64,000 bases of DNA from Pseudomonadota bacterium (GCA_023423695.1 JAFAFA010000126.1:1-64000); one strand, 5' to 3'; positions 1-9,096 are shown, numbered from the stretch's first letter. The notes: generated from the letters alone by a model not told the origin. A program made the numbers and translations.

Positions 1-791
1 TGCTGATCCTGCCGATCGGCGGCGCCGACATGCCGGTGGTCATCTCGATGCTGAACAGCTATTCCGGCTGGGCGGCCTGCGGCATCGGCTTCACCCTGCA
101 GAACAACCTGCTGATCATCACAGGTGCATTGGTCGGCTCCTCGGGCGCGATCCTGTCCTACATCATGTGCAAGGGCATGAATCGCTCGATCTTCAACGTC
201 ATCCTCGGCGGCTTCGGCGGCGAGGCGGCGGGTGCCGCCGGTGCGGCCAAGGGTCCTCAGGGTTCGGTCAAGGCCGGCTCGGCCGAAGACGCCGCCTACA
301 TCATGAAGAACGCCCAGTCGGTCATCATCGTCCCCGGCTACGGCATGGCGGTGGCCCAGGCGCAGCATGCCCTGCGCGAAATGGCCGACGCGCTGAAGCA
401 CGAAGGCGTGGACGTGAAGTACGCCATCCACCCGGTGGCGGGCCGCATGCCCGGTCACATGAACGTGCTGCTGGCCGAGGCCAACGTGCCGTATGACGAG
501 GTGTTCGAGCTGGAGGACATCAACCGCGACTTCGGCACCGCGGATGTGGCCTTCGTCATCGGCGCCAACGACGTCACCAACCCGGCGGCCAAGACCGATC
601 CGACGTCGCCGATCTACGGCATGCCGATCCTGGACGTGGAGAAGGCCAAGACGGTGTTCTTCATCAAGCGCGGCATGGCGGCGGGTTATGCCGGCGTGGA
701 GAACGAGCTGTTCTTCCGCCCCAACACCATGATGCTGTTCGGCGACGCCAAGAAGGTCACCGAAGAGGTGGTGAAGGCGATGGAAGCCTGA
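1..791 (+). CDS. pntB: NAD(P) transhydrogenase subunit beta, C-terminal part (5' truncated by window)
   Basis: This is the C-terminal part, about 262 codons, of the beta subunit of proton-translocating nicotinamide nucleotide transhydrogenase. That enzyme uses the proton gradient to reduce NADP+ with NADH. The frame is open from the window edge. The first 70 or so residues hold the last membrane segments, around LLIITGALVGSSGAILSYI. The NADP(H)-binding domain III follows, with the glycine motif VPGYGMAVAQAQ, then HPVAGRMPGHMNVLL, VIGANDVTNPAA and the closing AGYAGVENELFF. All are hallmarks of PntB. The stop is followed 27 bases later by a strong intrinsic terminator, so this is the end of its operon. 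The pntA genes would lie upstream, outside the window. Confidence 0.97.
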   Translation, partial: LILPIGGADMPVVISMLNSYSGWAACGIGFTLQNNLLIITGALVGSSGAILSYIMCKGMNRSIFNVILGGFGGEAAGAAGAAKGPQGSVKAGSAEDAAYIMKNAQSVIIVPGYGMAVAQAQHALREMADALKHEGVDVKYAIHPVAGRMPGHMNVLLAEANVPYDEVFELEDINRDFGTADVAFVIGANDVTNPAAKTDPTSPIYGMPILDVEKAKTVFFIKRGMAAGYAGVENELFFRPNTMMLFGDAKKVTEEVVKAMEA

Positions 792-817
792 TCGGCATCC
801 GTCTGTGGTTGACCATG

Positions 818-857
818 AAGGGCGCGGGGGCGAAGCTTCCCGCGCCCTTTTCTTTGG
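818..857 (+). terminator. Intrinsic terminator after pntB
   Basis: An 11-bp perfect stem (AAGGGCGCGGG at 818-828 pairing with CCCGCGCCCTT at 839-849) encloses a 10-base loop. It is followed by a T-rich tract (TTTCTTT). It lies 27 bases after the pntB stop and 41 bases before the next start, as expected for a rho-independent terminator. Confidence 0.9.
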
Positions 858-889
858 GCCGATAAAATACAGGAGAGGATGCGGAAACC

Positions 890-1177
890 ATGGCCGCCTA
901 CATCATCGCCGACGTGCGCGTGACCGACCCGGTCGCCTATGAGGTCTACAAATCGCTGACCCCCGATGCGATCGCCAGGAACGGCGGGCGCTTCCTCAGC
1001 CGCGGCGGCGAGTCGGCGGTGCTGGAGGGCGATTGGCAACCCAACCGCATCGTCATCCTGGAATTTCCCGATATGGCGACGGCCAAGGCGTTCTACGACA
1101 GTCCGGAATACCGCAAGGCGCGCGAGGCCCGGCGCGATGCCGCCGACTTCAAGATGATCGTGGTGGAGGGGCTGTAA
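890..1177 (+). CDS. DUF1330 domain-containing protein
   Basis: The 95-residue product matches the DUF1330 family of small dimeric alpha/beta-barrel proteins. Visible family features are the start AAYIIADVRVTDPVAYEVYK, the segment GGRFLSRGGE, the strand RIVILEFPDMATAKAFYDSPEYRKAREAR in two parts, and the end FKMIVVEGL. An AGGAGAGG ribosome-binding site lies about 15 bases before the ATG. No biochemical role is established for the family. The gene is monocistronic, bounded upstream by the pntB terminator and downstream by about 210 bases before the ABC importer operon. It is probably cytoplasmic because no signal peptide or membrane segment is visible. Confidence 0.85.
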   Translation: MAAYIIADVRVTDPVAYEVYKSLTPDAIARNGGRFLSRGGESAVLEGDWQPNRIVILEFPDMATAKAFYDSPEYRKAREARRDAADFKMIVVEGL

Positions 1178-1390
1178 AGCGCCGGGGATCGCCGCCGCCG
1201 TTGGTTTCGGCCATACAGCGCGGCGGCGGTCTGGCGATGGCCCGCCAAGTTTTCCGGCGGGCCCGGATGCGCAAATAACATCATTTTCTTGTGATATTGT
1301 GAATTCCCGTGCGCTGCCGTGTGAAAATCACTCTTCCTCTAACGCGCAATCGTGCTAAATAGCGTCGGAACCCCAGTCGAGGATGATCCG

Positions 1391-2431
1391 ATGCTCCGCC
1401 TGACCCGCCGCTCCACCCTTGCCGCCCTGGTCGCCCTCGCGTCGGCTGCCGCTTCGGCGGTCGCCGTCATGCCCGGCACCGCGCGTGCCGCCGACCCGGT
1501 GAAGCTGGAGATTGGCTACATCCCGATCCTGGCCGCGTCGCCGCTGTTCATCGTCGACGGGCAGGGCTGGGCCAAGGAGGCGGGGATCGAGCTGAAGCTG
1601 ACCCGCTTCGAATCCGGCCCGCACGCGATCCAGGCGATGGCCGCCGGCCAGATCGACCTGCTCTATGCCGGCGTCGCCCCGGTGCTGGTCGCCCGCACCA
1701 AGGGCGCCGACATCTCCGTCGTCGCCAACTCGGCGGTGGAGGAGATGGTGGTGGCGGCCCGCGGTCCCTTCGCCAAGGCGGTGGGCGCCAACCCGACCGC
1801 CGAATCCTTCAAGAAGTTCGCCGCCGACACCGGCCGCAAGCCGAAGATCGGCACCCAGCCGCCCGGCTCGGTTCCCGACACCGTGCTGAAGCACTGGCTG
1901 TTCAAGGTGGTGAAGGTCGATCCGGCCGATGTCGAGCTGGTGCCGATGGGCATCGAGAAGACGCAGCAGGCCCTGCTGGCCGGCGCGCTCGACGCCGCCA
2001 CCATCCGCGAGCCGACGGTGACCGTCACCCAGCAGATGGACCCGAACGTCGCCCTGCTCGCCACCGGCGCCCAGATGTTCCCCGATCAGCCCGGCACCGT
2101 GGTCGCCGCCCGTGCGGAGGTGCTGAAGAAGAACCCCGACGCCATCAAGGCGCTGGTCAAGGCCCATATCCGCGCCGTCGATCTGATCGCCAAGGACCCG
2201 GCCGCGTCGGCGAAGCTGGTGAACAACTATCTCGGCAAGGGCCTGATGGAGCCGGCGACGCTGGAAGCGGCCTTCAAGGGCCCGGGTTCCAAGTTCGTCG
2301 CCGATCCGCACAAGGTCGTGCCGGCGGTGGAGAAGATGATGGCCTTCACCAAGGAGATCGGGTCGGCCAGCGAGACCATCCCGGTGGCCGAGGCCTTCGA
2401 TTTCAGCTTCTACGACGCCGTCGCCAAGTAA
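1391..2431 (+). CDS. NitT/TauT-type ABC transporter substrate-binding protein
   Basis: This 346-residue protein is a periplasmic binding protein of the nitrate/taurine/sulfonate class. The N terminus is a signal peptide with a twin-arginine-like TRRSTLAAL motif and a likely cleavage after ARA at about residue 35. The mature protein begins with the typical strand KLEIGYIPILAASPLFI and continues with AMAAGQIDLLYAGVAPVL. An in-frame start 39 bases upstream (1352) exists. The ATG at 1391 is preferred because it has a GAGG site nearby and puts the signal peptide at the very N terminus. The gene leads an operon with a permease and an ATPase. The substrate cannot be read from sequence; sulfonates, nitrate or pyrimidine-like compounds are all possible. 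Confidence 0.88.
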   Translation: MLRLTRRSTLAALVALASAAASAVAVMPGTARAADPVKLEIGYIPILAASPLFIVDGQGWAKEAGIELKLTRFESGPHAIQAMAAGQIDLLYAGVAPVLVARTKGADISVVANSAVEEMVVAARGPFAKAVGANPTAESFKKFAADTGRKPKIGTQPPGSVPDTVLKHWLFKVVKVDPADVELVPMGIEKTQQALLAGALDAATIREPTVTVTQQMDPNVALLATGAQMFPDQPGTVVAARAEVLKKNPDAIKALVKAHIRAVDLIAKDPAASAKLVNNYLGKGLMEPATLEAAFKGPGSKFVADPHKVVPAVEKMMAFTKEIGSASETIPVAEAFDFSFYDAVAK

Positions 2432-2461
2432 GCCGGCGCGGTGAGGGATATCGGAAAGCCG

Positions 2462-3214
2462 ATGAAGACCTATAACAAGATCGCCCTGTCGGCGCTGGGC
2501 GTCGTCGTCTTCCTGCTGGCGTGGGAAGCGGTGGCGCGCAGCGGCGTGGTGCCGGCCCGGCTGCTGCCGTCGCCGAGCGCCGTGCCCGCCGCCTTCCTGA
2601 CCGAGTTCAAGAGCGGCATCTGGCAGGCGATGGTGATGGCCAGCCTGTCGCATTATCTGGTCGGGCTGTCGCTGGGCACCTTCCTCGGCGTGTCCTTCGG
2701 GACGGCGGCGGCGCTGTGGGGCAAGTGGGACGCCCTCCAGGCCTGGGTCGTGCGCATGCTGCGCCCGATCCCGGCCATCGCCTGGATCCCCTTCGCCATC
2801 ATCTGGTTCGGCGTGAGCGAGGCGGCGGCGTCCTTCCTGATCGCGCTGACGGTGTTCTGGATCAACTATTACGCCAGCTACGCCGCGGTGCGCGGGGTGG
2901 ACAAGGACCTGATCGAGCTGGGCTATGCCTTCGGCCAGGGCGGTCTGATCCCGCGCCTGTTCAAGATCATCCTGCCGGGAGCGCTTCCGGGCATCCTGTC
3001 GGGCCTGCGCGCCGGGCTGGGGCAGGGCTGGATGACGGTGGTCGCGGCGGAGCTGTTCGGCATCTCCGGCCTCGGCATGCGGATGATGGAGGCGTCGGGC
3101 CTGCTGGCGACCCACATCGTCGTGCTCTACATGGTCACCATCGCGCTGCTCTACGGCGTCTCGGATTTCCTGTTCATGCAAGTTCAGTCGCGGGTGCTCT
3201 CATGGCAGCGGTGA
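2462..3214 (+). CDS. ABC transporter permease (NitT/TauT type)
   Basis: This 250-residue inner-membrane permease has about six hydrophobic segments. The first is IALSALGVVVFLLAWEAVA. It has the ATPase-coupling EAA loop, seen as ELGYAFGQGG...IILPGALPGILSGLRAGLG at roughly residues 155-190. A GTG at 2441 would add seven residues. The ATG at 2462 is preferred because a GGAAAG sequence precedes it. It lies 30 bases after the binding-protein gene and overlaps the ATPase gene by 13 bases, so the three are translated as one operon. It is the SsuC/TauC-like pore component; substrate unknown. Confidence 0.9.
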   Translation: MKTYNKIALSALGVVVFLLAWEAVARSGVVPARLLPSPSAVPAAFLTEFKSGIWQAMVMASLSHYLVGLSLGTFLGVSFGTAAALWGKWDALQAWVVRMLRPIPAIAWIPFAIIWFGVSEAAASFLIALTVFWINYYASYAAVRGVDKDLIELGYAFGQGGLIPRLFKIILPGALPGILSGLRAGLGQGWMTVVAAELFGISGLGMRMMEASGLLATHIVVLYMVTIALLYGVSDFLFMQVQSRVLSWQR

Positions 3215-3969
3215 CCCTCTCGAAGACCGCCGCTGCGTCGGTGATCGACCTGGAAGACGTGTCGATCGGCTACGGCAAGGACGCGCCGCCGGTTCTGGTC
3301 GACGTCAACCTGTCGGTCGAGCGCGGCAGCTTCGTCGCCATCGTCGGTCCGTCGGGCGTCGGCAAGTCCACGCTTCTGCGCGTCGTCGCCGGGTTGCACA
3401 CCGCCCGCAGCGGCGGCGTCACCATCCACCAGGACAAGCGTCCCGGCCACCGCCCGGTCGGGCTGGTGTTCCAGGATTCCCGCCTGCTGCCCTGGCGCCG
3501 GGTGATCCGCAATGTGGAGTTCGGGCTGGAGGGCCTGCCGGTCGACCGCGACGAGCGCCGCCAACGGGCGGAGGCGGCGCTGAAGCTGGTCCGGCTCGAC
3601 GGCTATGCCCGCCGCTGGCCTTACGAGCTGTCGGGCGGCCAGCGCCAGCGCATCGGCATCGCCCGCGCCATGGCGGTGGACCCGGACATCCTGCTGATGG
3701 ACGAGCCCTTCGGCGCGCTGGACGCCATCACCCGCCACAACCTGCAGGACGAGCTGCGCCGCATCCACCAGGAAACCGGCAAGACCGTGCTGTTCGTCAC
3801 CCACGACTTGGAAGAGGCGGTGCATCTGGCCGACCGCATCATCGTGCTGGGCGGCACCCCGGCGCGGGTGGTGCGCGACGTGCGCAACAGCGCCGGCCGC
3901 GACGGTTCGGTGTTCCGCGATCAGGTGGAGCAGCTGCGGTCGGAGATCGCCGACAATTATAGCATCTGA
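3202..3969 (+). CDS. ABC transporter ATP-binding protein (NitT/TauT type)
   Basis: This 255-residue ATPase energises the importer formed with the two preceding genes. The nucleotide-binding motifs appear in order: Walker A GPSGVGKST, Q-loop VFQDSRLLPW, signature LSGGQRQR, Walker B ILLMDEPFGALD, and the switch histidine in VTHD. The start was set at the ATG at 3202, which overlaps the permease end by 13 bases. The frame stays open far upstream, but that stretch is only the permease read in another frame. The short hydrophilic C-terminal tail after residue 225 lacks a regulatory domain. Confidence 0.95.
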   Translation: MAAVTLSKTAAASVIDLEDVSIGYGKDAPPVLVDVNLSVERGSFVAIVGPSGVGKSTLLRVVAGLHTARSGGVTIHQDKRPGHRPVGLVFQDSRLLPWRRVIRNVEFGLEGLPVDRDERRQRAEAALKLVRLDGYARRWPYELSGGQRQRIGIARAMAVDPDILLMDEPFGALDAITRHNLQDELRRIHQETGKTVLFVTHDLEEAVHLADRIIVLGGTPARVVRDVRNSAGRDGSVFRDQVEQLRSEIADNYSI

Positions 3970-4140
3970 TCGGAAAAGCCGGCGTACATCCCCGCCCATG
4001 CCTCGCAGGGGCGTTCGCCGCCCCCCGGCCTTGCGGTCATAGCTCCATCGCACAGTTCCGTGCGCGAACGGTCTCTGGCAGCCTGAACTTCGGCATGATG
4101 TTTGCTGCGTTGCGGCAAACCGGCTGCGAGGGGCTGTGTC

Positions 4141-5208
4141 ATGGGACCGCACCGACCGACCATTGGGCAGACTGCCGGCCAGCTTGGCGGAGGCCGCACA
4201 GGACCTGTGCAACACAACATCCTGGCCGCCGCCGCCTGCGGGGTGTCGGGCTTCATCGCCGCGCAGGGCGGCTGTCCCGACCGGGTGTTCCACCGCGCGG
4301 GCGTGGAGGAGCGGGCGCTCGGCCAGCCGACGGTGGCGCTCGACCTCCGCGCCTATGTGGCGATGATGGAGGTGGCGGCGGCGGAAACCGGCAACGACAA
4401 TTTCGGCCTGATGTTCGGCCGCCAGTTCCAGCCGGAGATGCTGGGGCTGATCGGCTCCATCGCGCTGGCCGCCCCGACGCTGGGCGCGGCGCTGGACCAT
4501 CTCGCCCGGCTGTTCCCCTTCCATCAGCAGGCGACCGAGACCCGCTTCGTCCGCGAGGGCGAGCTGCTACGGCTCGAATACCGCATCCTCGACGGCTGCA
4601 TCGTCGAGCGGCGGCAGGACGCCGAACTGACCATGGGCATGTTCGCCAATGTGGTGCGCGCCTGCCTCGGCCCGCACTGGATGCCGGAGGAGGTGCATTT
4701 CGAGCATCCGAAGCCGGAGGGCTGGCGCCAGCACGAGGCGCTGTTCGACGCACCCGCCCATTTCGGCCAGCCCACCAACGCCATCCTGCTGCGCGACCGC
4801 CATCTCGACCGCCGCATGCCCGGCGGCGACATGGCGCGGCTGACCGGGCTGTGCGGGACGCTGATCGACATCGCCCGCGGCACCGGCACGCCGCCGCTGC
4901 TCGACCGCGTGAAGGCGGAGGTGCGGGCGCAGCTGCCGGAGGGCCCGCCCTATGTCGTGGACATCGCCGACCGGCTGGGCGTCGCCCGCTGGACCCTGCA
5001 GCGCCGGCTGGCCGACGAGGGGCTGAGCTTCTCCGATCTGGTGGAAGGGGTGCGGCGCGATCTCGCCGCCGTCTACATCCGCCAGCGCCATGTGCCCATC
5101 GCCGATATCGGCGCGCTGCTGGGCTATTCGGAGACCAGCGCCTTCAGCCGGGCCTTCAGCCGATGGTTCGGCCTGTCGCCGGCGAGGATGCGCGAGGGGC
5201 AGGGCTGA
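4141..5208 (+). CDS. AraC-family transcriptional regulator (arabinose-binding-like N-terminal domain)
   Basis: This 355-residue DNA-binding regulator has a large N-terminal domain of the Arabinose_bd/OruR type (GCPDRVFHRAGV, then LGLIGSIALAAPTLGAALDHL). The C-terminal AraC helix-turn-helix pair reads DIADRLGVARWTLQRRL and DIGALLGYSETSAFSRAF. A TTG at 4102 would extend it by 13 residues. The ATG at 4141 is preferred because GAGGGG lies eight bases upstream. The gene stands alone after the ABC importer, separated by 171 bases. Its target and inducer are unknown, although control of the upstream importer is possible. Confidence 0.85.
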   Translation: MGPHRPTIGQTAGQLGGGRTGPVQHNILAAAACGVSGFIAAQGGCPDRVFHRAGVEERALGQPTVALDLRAYVAMMEVAAAETGNDNFGLMFGRQFQPEMLGLIGSIALAAPTLGAALDHLARLFPFHQQATETRFVREGELLRLEYRILDGCIVERRQDAELTMGMFANVVRACLGPHWMPEEVHFEHPKPEGWRQHEALFDAPAHFGQPTNAILLRDRHLDRRMPGGDMARLTGLCGTLIDIARGTGTPPLLDRVKAEVRAQLPEGPPYVVDIADRLGVARWTLQRRLADEGLSFSDLVEGVRRDLAAVYIRQRHVPIADIGALLGYSETSAFSRAFSRWFGLSPARMREGQG

Positions 5209-5327
5209 CCGGACCCGCCGGCCTCGGCACCCTGGCCCGTGCCGATGGCGGACGCGATCCGGCTGTCATAAGATCGGCGCCAGGACATTTCCCAAGCGGA
5301 ACAGACCCTGGGCGGGACAGGCCGGAT

Positions 5328-6143
5328 ATGGCGCGCACATCGACGAACCTTCACCGCTTCTGGCGTGACCCGGCGCTCCCGCATCTGGAGGCGCGGAGCA
5401 TCGAGGACGGGCACGGGGTCTGTTATGGCTGGCACAGCCACCCGACCTTCTCCATCGGGCTGGTGACCGGCGGGGCCAGCGAATTCCGCATCGGCAGCGA
5501 CTGCCACCGCGTTTCCGCCGGCACCATCGTGCTGATGAACCCGGAGGAGGCGCATGTCTGCAACCCGCTCGGCGGGCAGTTCTGGTCCTACAGCATGCTG
5601 TATGCCGACGCGGCATGGCTGGCGGCGGTGGAGGGGGAGGAGCGGTTCCGGCCCTTCGCCCCGGCGGTGAGCCGCGACCCGGATTTGGCCGACCGGCTAG
5701 GATGTCTGTTCGGGCTGCTGTTCGATCCGGCCACCGGCAGCGCCGGGACCGAGGAGGCGGTGCGGTCCTTCTTCACCGGTCTGCGGCGGGCGCTTGGCGG
5801 AACGCCGGTCGATGGGGCGGACGGCGGGGAACATGCGGCGCTGGAACGGGCAGCCGACTTCATCTCCGCCCATTGCACGCAGCCCTTGCGGCTGGCCGAC
5901 ATCGCCGTGGTTTGCGGATTGTCGCCGTCCTATCTGGTGCGGTCCTTCAAGGCGCGCTACGGGCTGACCCCGCACGCCTACCAGATCAACCGCCGCATCC
6001 AGTTCGGCAAGCGCGAGCTGCAGCGCGGCCGGCCGATCGTGGAGGTCGCGCTGGACGCCGGCTTCGCCGACCAGGCCCATTTCCAGCGCGCCTTCAAGCG
6101 GCATGTCGCCGCCACCCCGGGCCAGTACATGCGCCGGGGCTGA
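5328..6143 (+). CDS. AraC-family transcriptional regulator (cupin N-terminal domain), next to lysE
   Basis: This 271-residue regulator has an N-terminal cupin-type sensor domain (HGVCYGWHSHPTFSIGLV, with the typical MNPEEAHVCNP) and a C-terminal AraC DNA-binding domain. The two helix-turn-helix units read LADIAVVCGLSPSYLVRSF and VALDAGFADQAHFQRAFK, ending ATPGQYMRRG. It converges on a LysE-type exporter gene with five bases between the stops. AraC regulators of this subtype are often found beside LysE and DUF2000 genes, so regulation of that pair is a fair inference. The start at 5328 has only a weak purine-rich site upstream. The open frame upstream is a shadow of the previous gene. Confidence 0.86.
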   Translation: MARTSTNLHRFWRDPALPHLEARSIEDGHGVCYGWHSHPTFSIGLVTGGASEFRIGSDCHRVSAGTIVLMNPEEAHVCNPLGGQFWSYSMLYADAAWLAAVEGEERFRPFAPAVSRDPDLADRLGCLFGLLFDPATGSAGTEEAVRSFFTGLRRALGGTPVDGADGGEHAALERAADFISAHCTQPLRLADIAVVCGLSPSYLVRSFKARYGLTPHAYQINRRIQFGKRELQRGRPIVEVALDAGFADQAHFQRAFKRHVAATPGQYMRRG

Positions 6144-6148
6144 CGGGA

Positions 6149-6739
6149 TCAGGCGGCGAAGCCGATATGGACGGCGCTCGCCGCGAGCAGGGCGGCCATG
6201 GCGCGGTTGAACAGCCGCATCCGCCGCCCGTCCGCCAGCAGATGGCGCAGCCGGGCGCCGGCATAGGCCCAACTGCCGACGGACAGGTAGCAGATGAGGA
6301 AATACAGCGCGGCGAAGATCCAGAGCCGGGCCGGATCGTCTCCCGCATAGGCGCCGACCCCGGCAAGCGCGGCAATCCAGGCTTTCGGGTTCAGCCACTG
6401 CATGGCGGCCCCCTGCAGCAGGGAGGGGGCGGGCGGCTGTTCTCCCGCCTCCACCCTGCCGTCGCTCCGCCACAGCGCCCACCCCATCCACAGCAGGAAG
6501 GCCATGCCCGCCCAGCGGGTGAGCGTGACGGCGGCAGGCCAACCGTGCAGCAGCTCCGCAAGCCCAAGCCCGGCCAACAGCAGCAGCAGGACGAAGCCCA
6601 GTGTGGCCCCGGCGACATGAGGCAGGGTGGCGCGCAGGCCGTGGGCCACCCCGCTGGACAGAGCCACCACGTTGACAGGGCCGGGAGAGATCGACGCGGC
6701 CAGCGCAAAGCCGGCCATCGACAGGTAGAGCGTCATCAT
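6149..6739 (-). CDS. LysE-family translocator
   Basis: This 196-residue inner-membrane protein belongs to the LysE/RhtB exporter family for amino acids and related metabolites. It shows about six hydrophobic segments and the family signature near the N terminus: SPGPVNVVALSSGVAHGLR followed by LPHVAGATLGFVLLLLLAG. The segment LNPKAWIAALAGVGAY matches the family's conserved NPKAW motif. It starts with tandem ATG codons. It is downstream of the DUF2000 gene on the same strand, nine bases away, suggesting cotranscription, and is convergent with an AraC regulator. The exported substrate cannot be predicted. Confidence 0.92.
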   Translation of the reverse strand: MMTLYLSMAGFALAASISPGPVNVVALSSGVAHGLRATLPHVAGATLGFVLLLLLAGLGLAELLHGWPAAVTLTRWAGMAFLLWMGWALWRSDGRVEAGEQPPAPSLLQGAAMQWLNPKAWIAALAGVGAYAGDDPARLWIFAALYFLICYLSVGSWAYAGARLRHLLADGRRMRLFNRAMAALLAASAVHIGFAA

Positions 6740-6748
6740 CGTCCCGCC

Positions 6749-7159
6749 CTATTTCAGCAGCGGCAGGGAGCCGGTCAGCGAGCGGACGAGAGCCGCCGGT
6801 CCGTGCAGGCAGAGGCCGAGATAGCGCAGTTCCTCCTGCCGGGTGGCGGCGAGGCGACGGCTGTAGTCGTCGTAGCTTTTGGCGCGCTGGGCGATGTCGG
6901 TCATGCCGATCACGCGGAGCCCTTCGGCTTCCCGTTCCGCCACCTGCCGGCGCAGGGCGCGCAGCCCGTCGGCATCGGAAACCAGGATCGGCATCACGAT
7001 TGTGGTGATGCCGGGATGGCCGATGCCGTCGGCATCGTTCAGGTCGCAACCCACCAGTTCGGGCCGCTCTTTCCCCAGCGTCATCGACAGGGCGGCGGCG
7101 GTGTTGGCGATCAGCCCCGGTGGCAGGGCGCGGTCGATGATGAAGGCGCAGCGTGTCAC
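6749..7159 (-). CDS. DUF2000 family protein
   Basis: This 136-residue protein matches DUF2000, a small peptidyl-tRNA-hydrolase-II-like fold of unknown function. Visible features are the start RCAFIIDRALPPGLIANTAAAL, shown here in two parts as family strand and helix, then HPGITTIVMPILVS and DYSRRLAATRQEELRYLGLCL. It starts at GTG (7159) with AGGAAAG six bases upstream. It sits nine bases before a LysE exporter. DUF2000-LysE-AraC neighbourhoods recur in proteobacteria, which suggests a shared role in handling an amino-acid-like compound; that role is not known. Confidence 0.85.
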   Translation of the reverse strand: MTRCAFIIDRALPPGLIANTAAALSMTLGKERPELVGCDLNDADGIGHPGITTIVMPILVSDADGLRALRRQVAEREAEGLRVIGMTDIAQRAKSYDDYSRRLAATRQEELRYLGLCLHGPAALVRSLTGSLPLLK

Positions 7160-7265
7160 GTCCGGCTTTCCTCTGTTGGACGAAGGTCAGGCCGGTGGAC
7201 TGTCGCGGGTGGGGCGGGGGCCGGTATTGAAGGAAATTACCCCCGGCTGGGGAGAGACCGGCCGT

Positions 7266-7622
7266 TCAGATGCCGACTTCCACCGCCGCGTTGACGACGT
7301 AGATCTGCTCGCTGCGGTCGTTCTTGTCCGCCAGGAAGATGCCGCTCGGCGCCAGCATGCCGCCGCTGGTGACATGGATGCTGACCGCCCCATAGGGGAA
7401 GACGGCCTTCACCGCCTCGTGGTCCAGCCGGTCGGCATCGGCCGGCACGGCAAGGTGGACACGCACCTGCATCCTGCCGGTGTCGCCATCCACCAGGGCG
7501 CGCATGCCGGGCATCGAGTTGCGCTCTATGGCGTTGCGCACGGCACGGACGGCGGCCTTGGTCACGTCCTGGCCATGCAGGTCCACCCCCATGCCGAGTT
7601 CCACGAACATCACCTGCTTCAT
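7266..7622 (-). CDS. Lin0512 family protein
   Basis: This 118-residue protein resembles the Lin0512 family (small cytoplasmic proteins of unknown function). It begins MKQVMFVELGMGVDLHGQD, continues with KAAVRAVRNAIERNSMPG and ends in IYVVNAAVEVGI. The start at 7622 is preceded by AGGAAAG. An upstream extension of 39 codons is low-complexity and rejected. A very similar upstream sequence (AGGAAAGCC) precedes the DUF2000 gene, suggesting related translation signals. The gene lies 106 bases upstream of the DUF2000 gene on the same strand and may share its transcript. Confidence 0.8.
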   Translation of the reverse strand: MKQVMFVELGMGVDLHGQDVTKAAVRAVRNAIERNSMPGMRALVDGDTGRMQVRVHLAVPADADRLDHEAVKAVFPYGAVSIHVTSGGMLAPSGIFLADKNDRSEQIYVVNAAVEVGI

Positions 7623-7735
7623 CGCGTCGGGCTTTCCTGTCGGTATCGGTCGGTGGGGATGATGGCGCGCGGGCGTGGGGAGGGCCAGGGGGTGGGGGAG
7701 GGATTTTCGGGGGGTGGAAGTGGTGGGCGCCCCCC

Positions 7736-8935
7736 TCACTCCATCGGCAGCCCCACGTAATTCTCCGCCAACGCCGTCATCGCGGCGCGGGAGTGGACGA
7801 GATAGTCCAGCTCCGCCAGATGCAGGCGCCGCTCAAAGGGCGACTCGTGTTCGTTCCGGTGCAGCATGGTGGTCATGTACCAGGAGAAGCGCTCCGCCTT
7901 CCAGATGCGGCGCAGGCAGACGGCGCTGTAGCGCTCCAGCCCCTCGGTGCTGCCGGACTTGTAGTAGGCGGTCAGGGCGCGGGACAGGACGAGCACGTCG
8001 GCGACCGCCAGGTTCAGGCCCTTGGCGCCGGTGGGCGGCACGATGTGGGCGGCGTCGCCGGCGATGAACAGGCGGCCGTGCTGCATCGGATCGCAGACGA
8101 AACTGCGCATGGCGATGATGCCCTTCTGGAAGATCGGCCCCTCCTTCAGGGTCCAGCCGCTGTCGTCCTCCAGCCGGCGGTGCAGTTCGGACCAGATGCG
8201 GTCGTCGGACCAGTTGGCGATGTCATCCTTCGGATCGACCTGGATGTAGAGCCGCTGCACCTCGGGCGAGCGGGTGCTGAGCAGGGCGAAGCCGCGCTCG
8301 TGGTTGGCGTAGATCAGTTCGGGATGCGACGGCGGCGCCTCGGTCAGGATGCCGAGCCAGCCGAAGGGATAGATCATCTGGTATTCGGTGCGCGTGGCGG
8401 CGGGGATCGCCTGCCGGCTCGGCCCGTGGAAGCCGTCGCAGCCGGCGACGAAGTCGCAGCGCAGCTCCTCCACCGGGGTGTCGGGGCCGCGGCGGAACTG
8501 CACGCGCGGCGCCTTGCCGTCGAGGTCGAGGAACTGCACGTCGGACACGCCGAACAGGATGCTGCCGCCATCCTTCAGCCGGGCGGCGACGAGGTCGCGG
8601 ATCACCTCGTGCTGGGCATAGACGGTGACATGCTTGCCGCCGGTCAGCTCCGCCATGTCGATGTGGTGGCTCCGGCGGTCGAAGCGCAGGGTGATGCCGG
8701 AGTGGAAATGGCCTTCCCGCATCATGCGGCCGCCCAGGCCCATCCCGTTCATCAGGTCGACCACCCACTGCTCCAGCACGCCGGCGCGGATGGTGCCCTC
8801 GATCTCCTCGCGGCTGCGATGTTCCAGGATCACCGACTCGATGCCCTGGCGGTGCAGCAGATGGGACAGGAACAGGCCGGCCGGGCCGGCCCCGACGATG
8901 GCGACCTGCGTGCGGGTCGATCCGGTGGTTTTCAT
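7736..8935 (-). CDS. pobA: 4-hydroxybenzoate 3-monooxygenase
   Basis: This 399-residue FAD enzyme hydroxylates 4-hydroxybenzoate to protocatechuate with NADPH and O2, feeding the beta-ketoadipate pathway. The FAD-binding GAGPAG is at residues 15-20. The REEIEGTIRAGVLEQ segment is typical of PobA, as are the flavin monooxygenase motif FVAGCDGFHG and the second FAD motif IAGDAAHIVPPTGAKGLN. The length equals that of characterised PobA proteins (about 390-395). It is transcribed divergently from an AraC regulator across a 161-base region, the usual pobA/pobR arrangement. No protocatechuate ring-cleavage genes lie in the window. Confidence 0.96.
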   Translation of the reverse strand: MKTTGSTRTQVAIVGAGPAGLFLSHLLHRQGIESVILEHRSREEIEGTIRAGVLEQWVVDLMNGMGLGGRMMREGHFHSGITLRFDRRSHHIDMAELTGGKHVTVYAQHEVIRDLVAARLKDGGSILFGVSDVQFLDLDGKAPRVQFRRGPDTPVEELRCDFVAGCDGFHGPSRQAIPAATRTEYQMIYPFGWLGILTEAPPSHPELIYANHERGFALLSTRSPEVQRLYIQVDPKDDIANWSDDRIWSELHRRLEDDSGWTLKEGPIFQKGIIAMRSFVCDPMQHGRLFIAGDAAHIVPPTGAKGLNLAVADVLVLSRALTAYYKSGSTEGLERYSAVCLRRIWKAERFSWYMTTMLHRNEHESPFERRLHLAELDYLVHSRAAMTALAENYVGLPME

Positions 8936-9096
8936 GTCTCTCGCCCTCTTCGGGAAACCCGGTCCGGCGCGTTTCGGCCGATTGTTGTTCTCACCAATTG
9001 TTTGTCTTCATGCTATTCCCGGAGGCGGAGGGCCGGACATAGACGAACCGGCGAAAGGCTTGTACTTTTCATCGTCAGGCCGCCGGAGTCCGTGCG

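Noticed and set aside
1355..3181. Open frame of about 600 codons on the minus strand.
   Set aside because: It is antisense to the ABC importer genes, which have clear family motifs. The translation is rich in His, Arg, Gly and Gln with no recognisable domain, a known effect of high GC.
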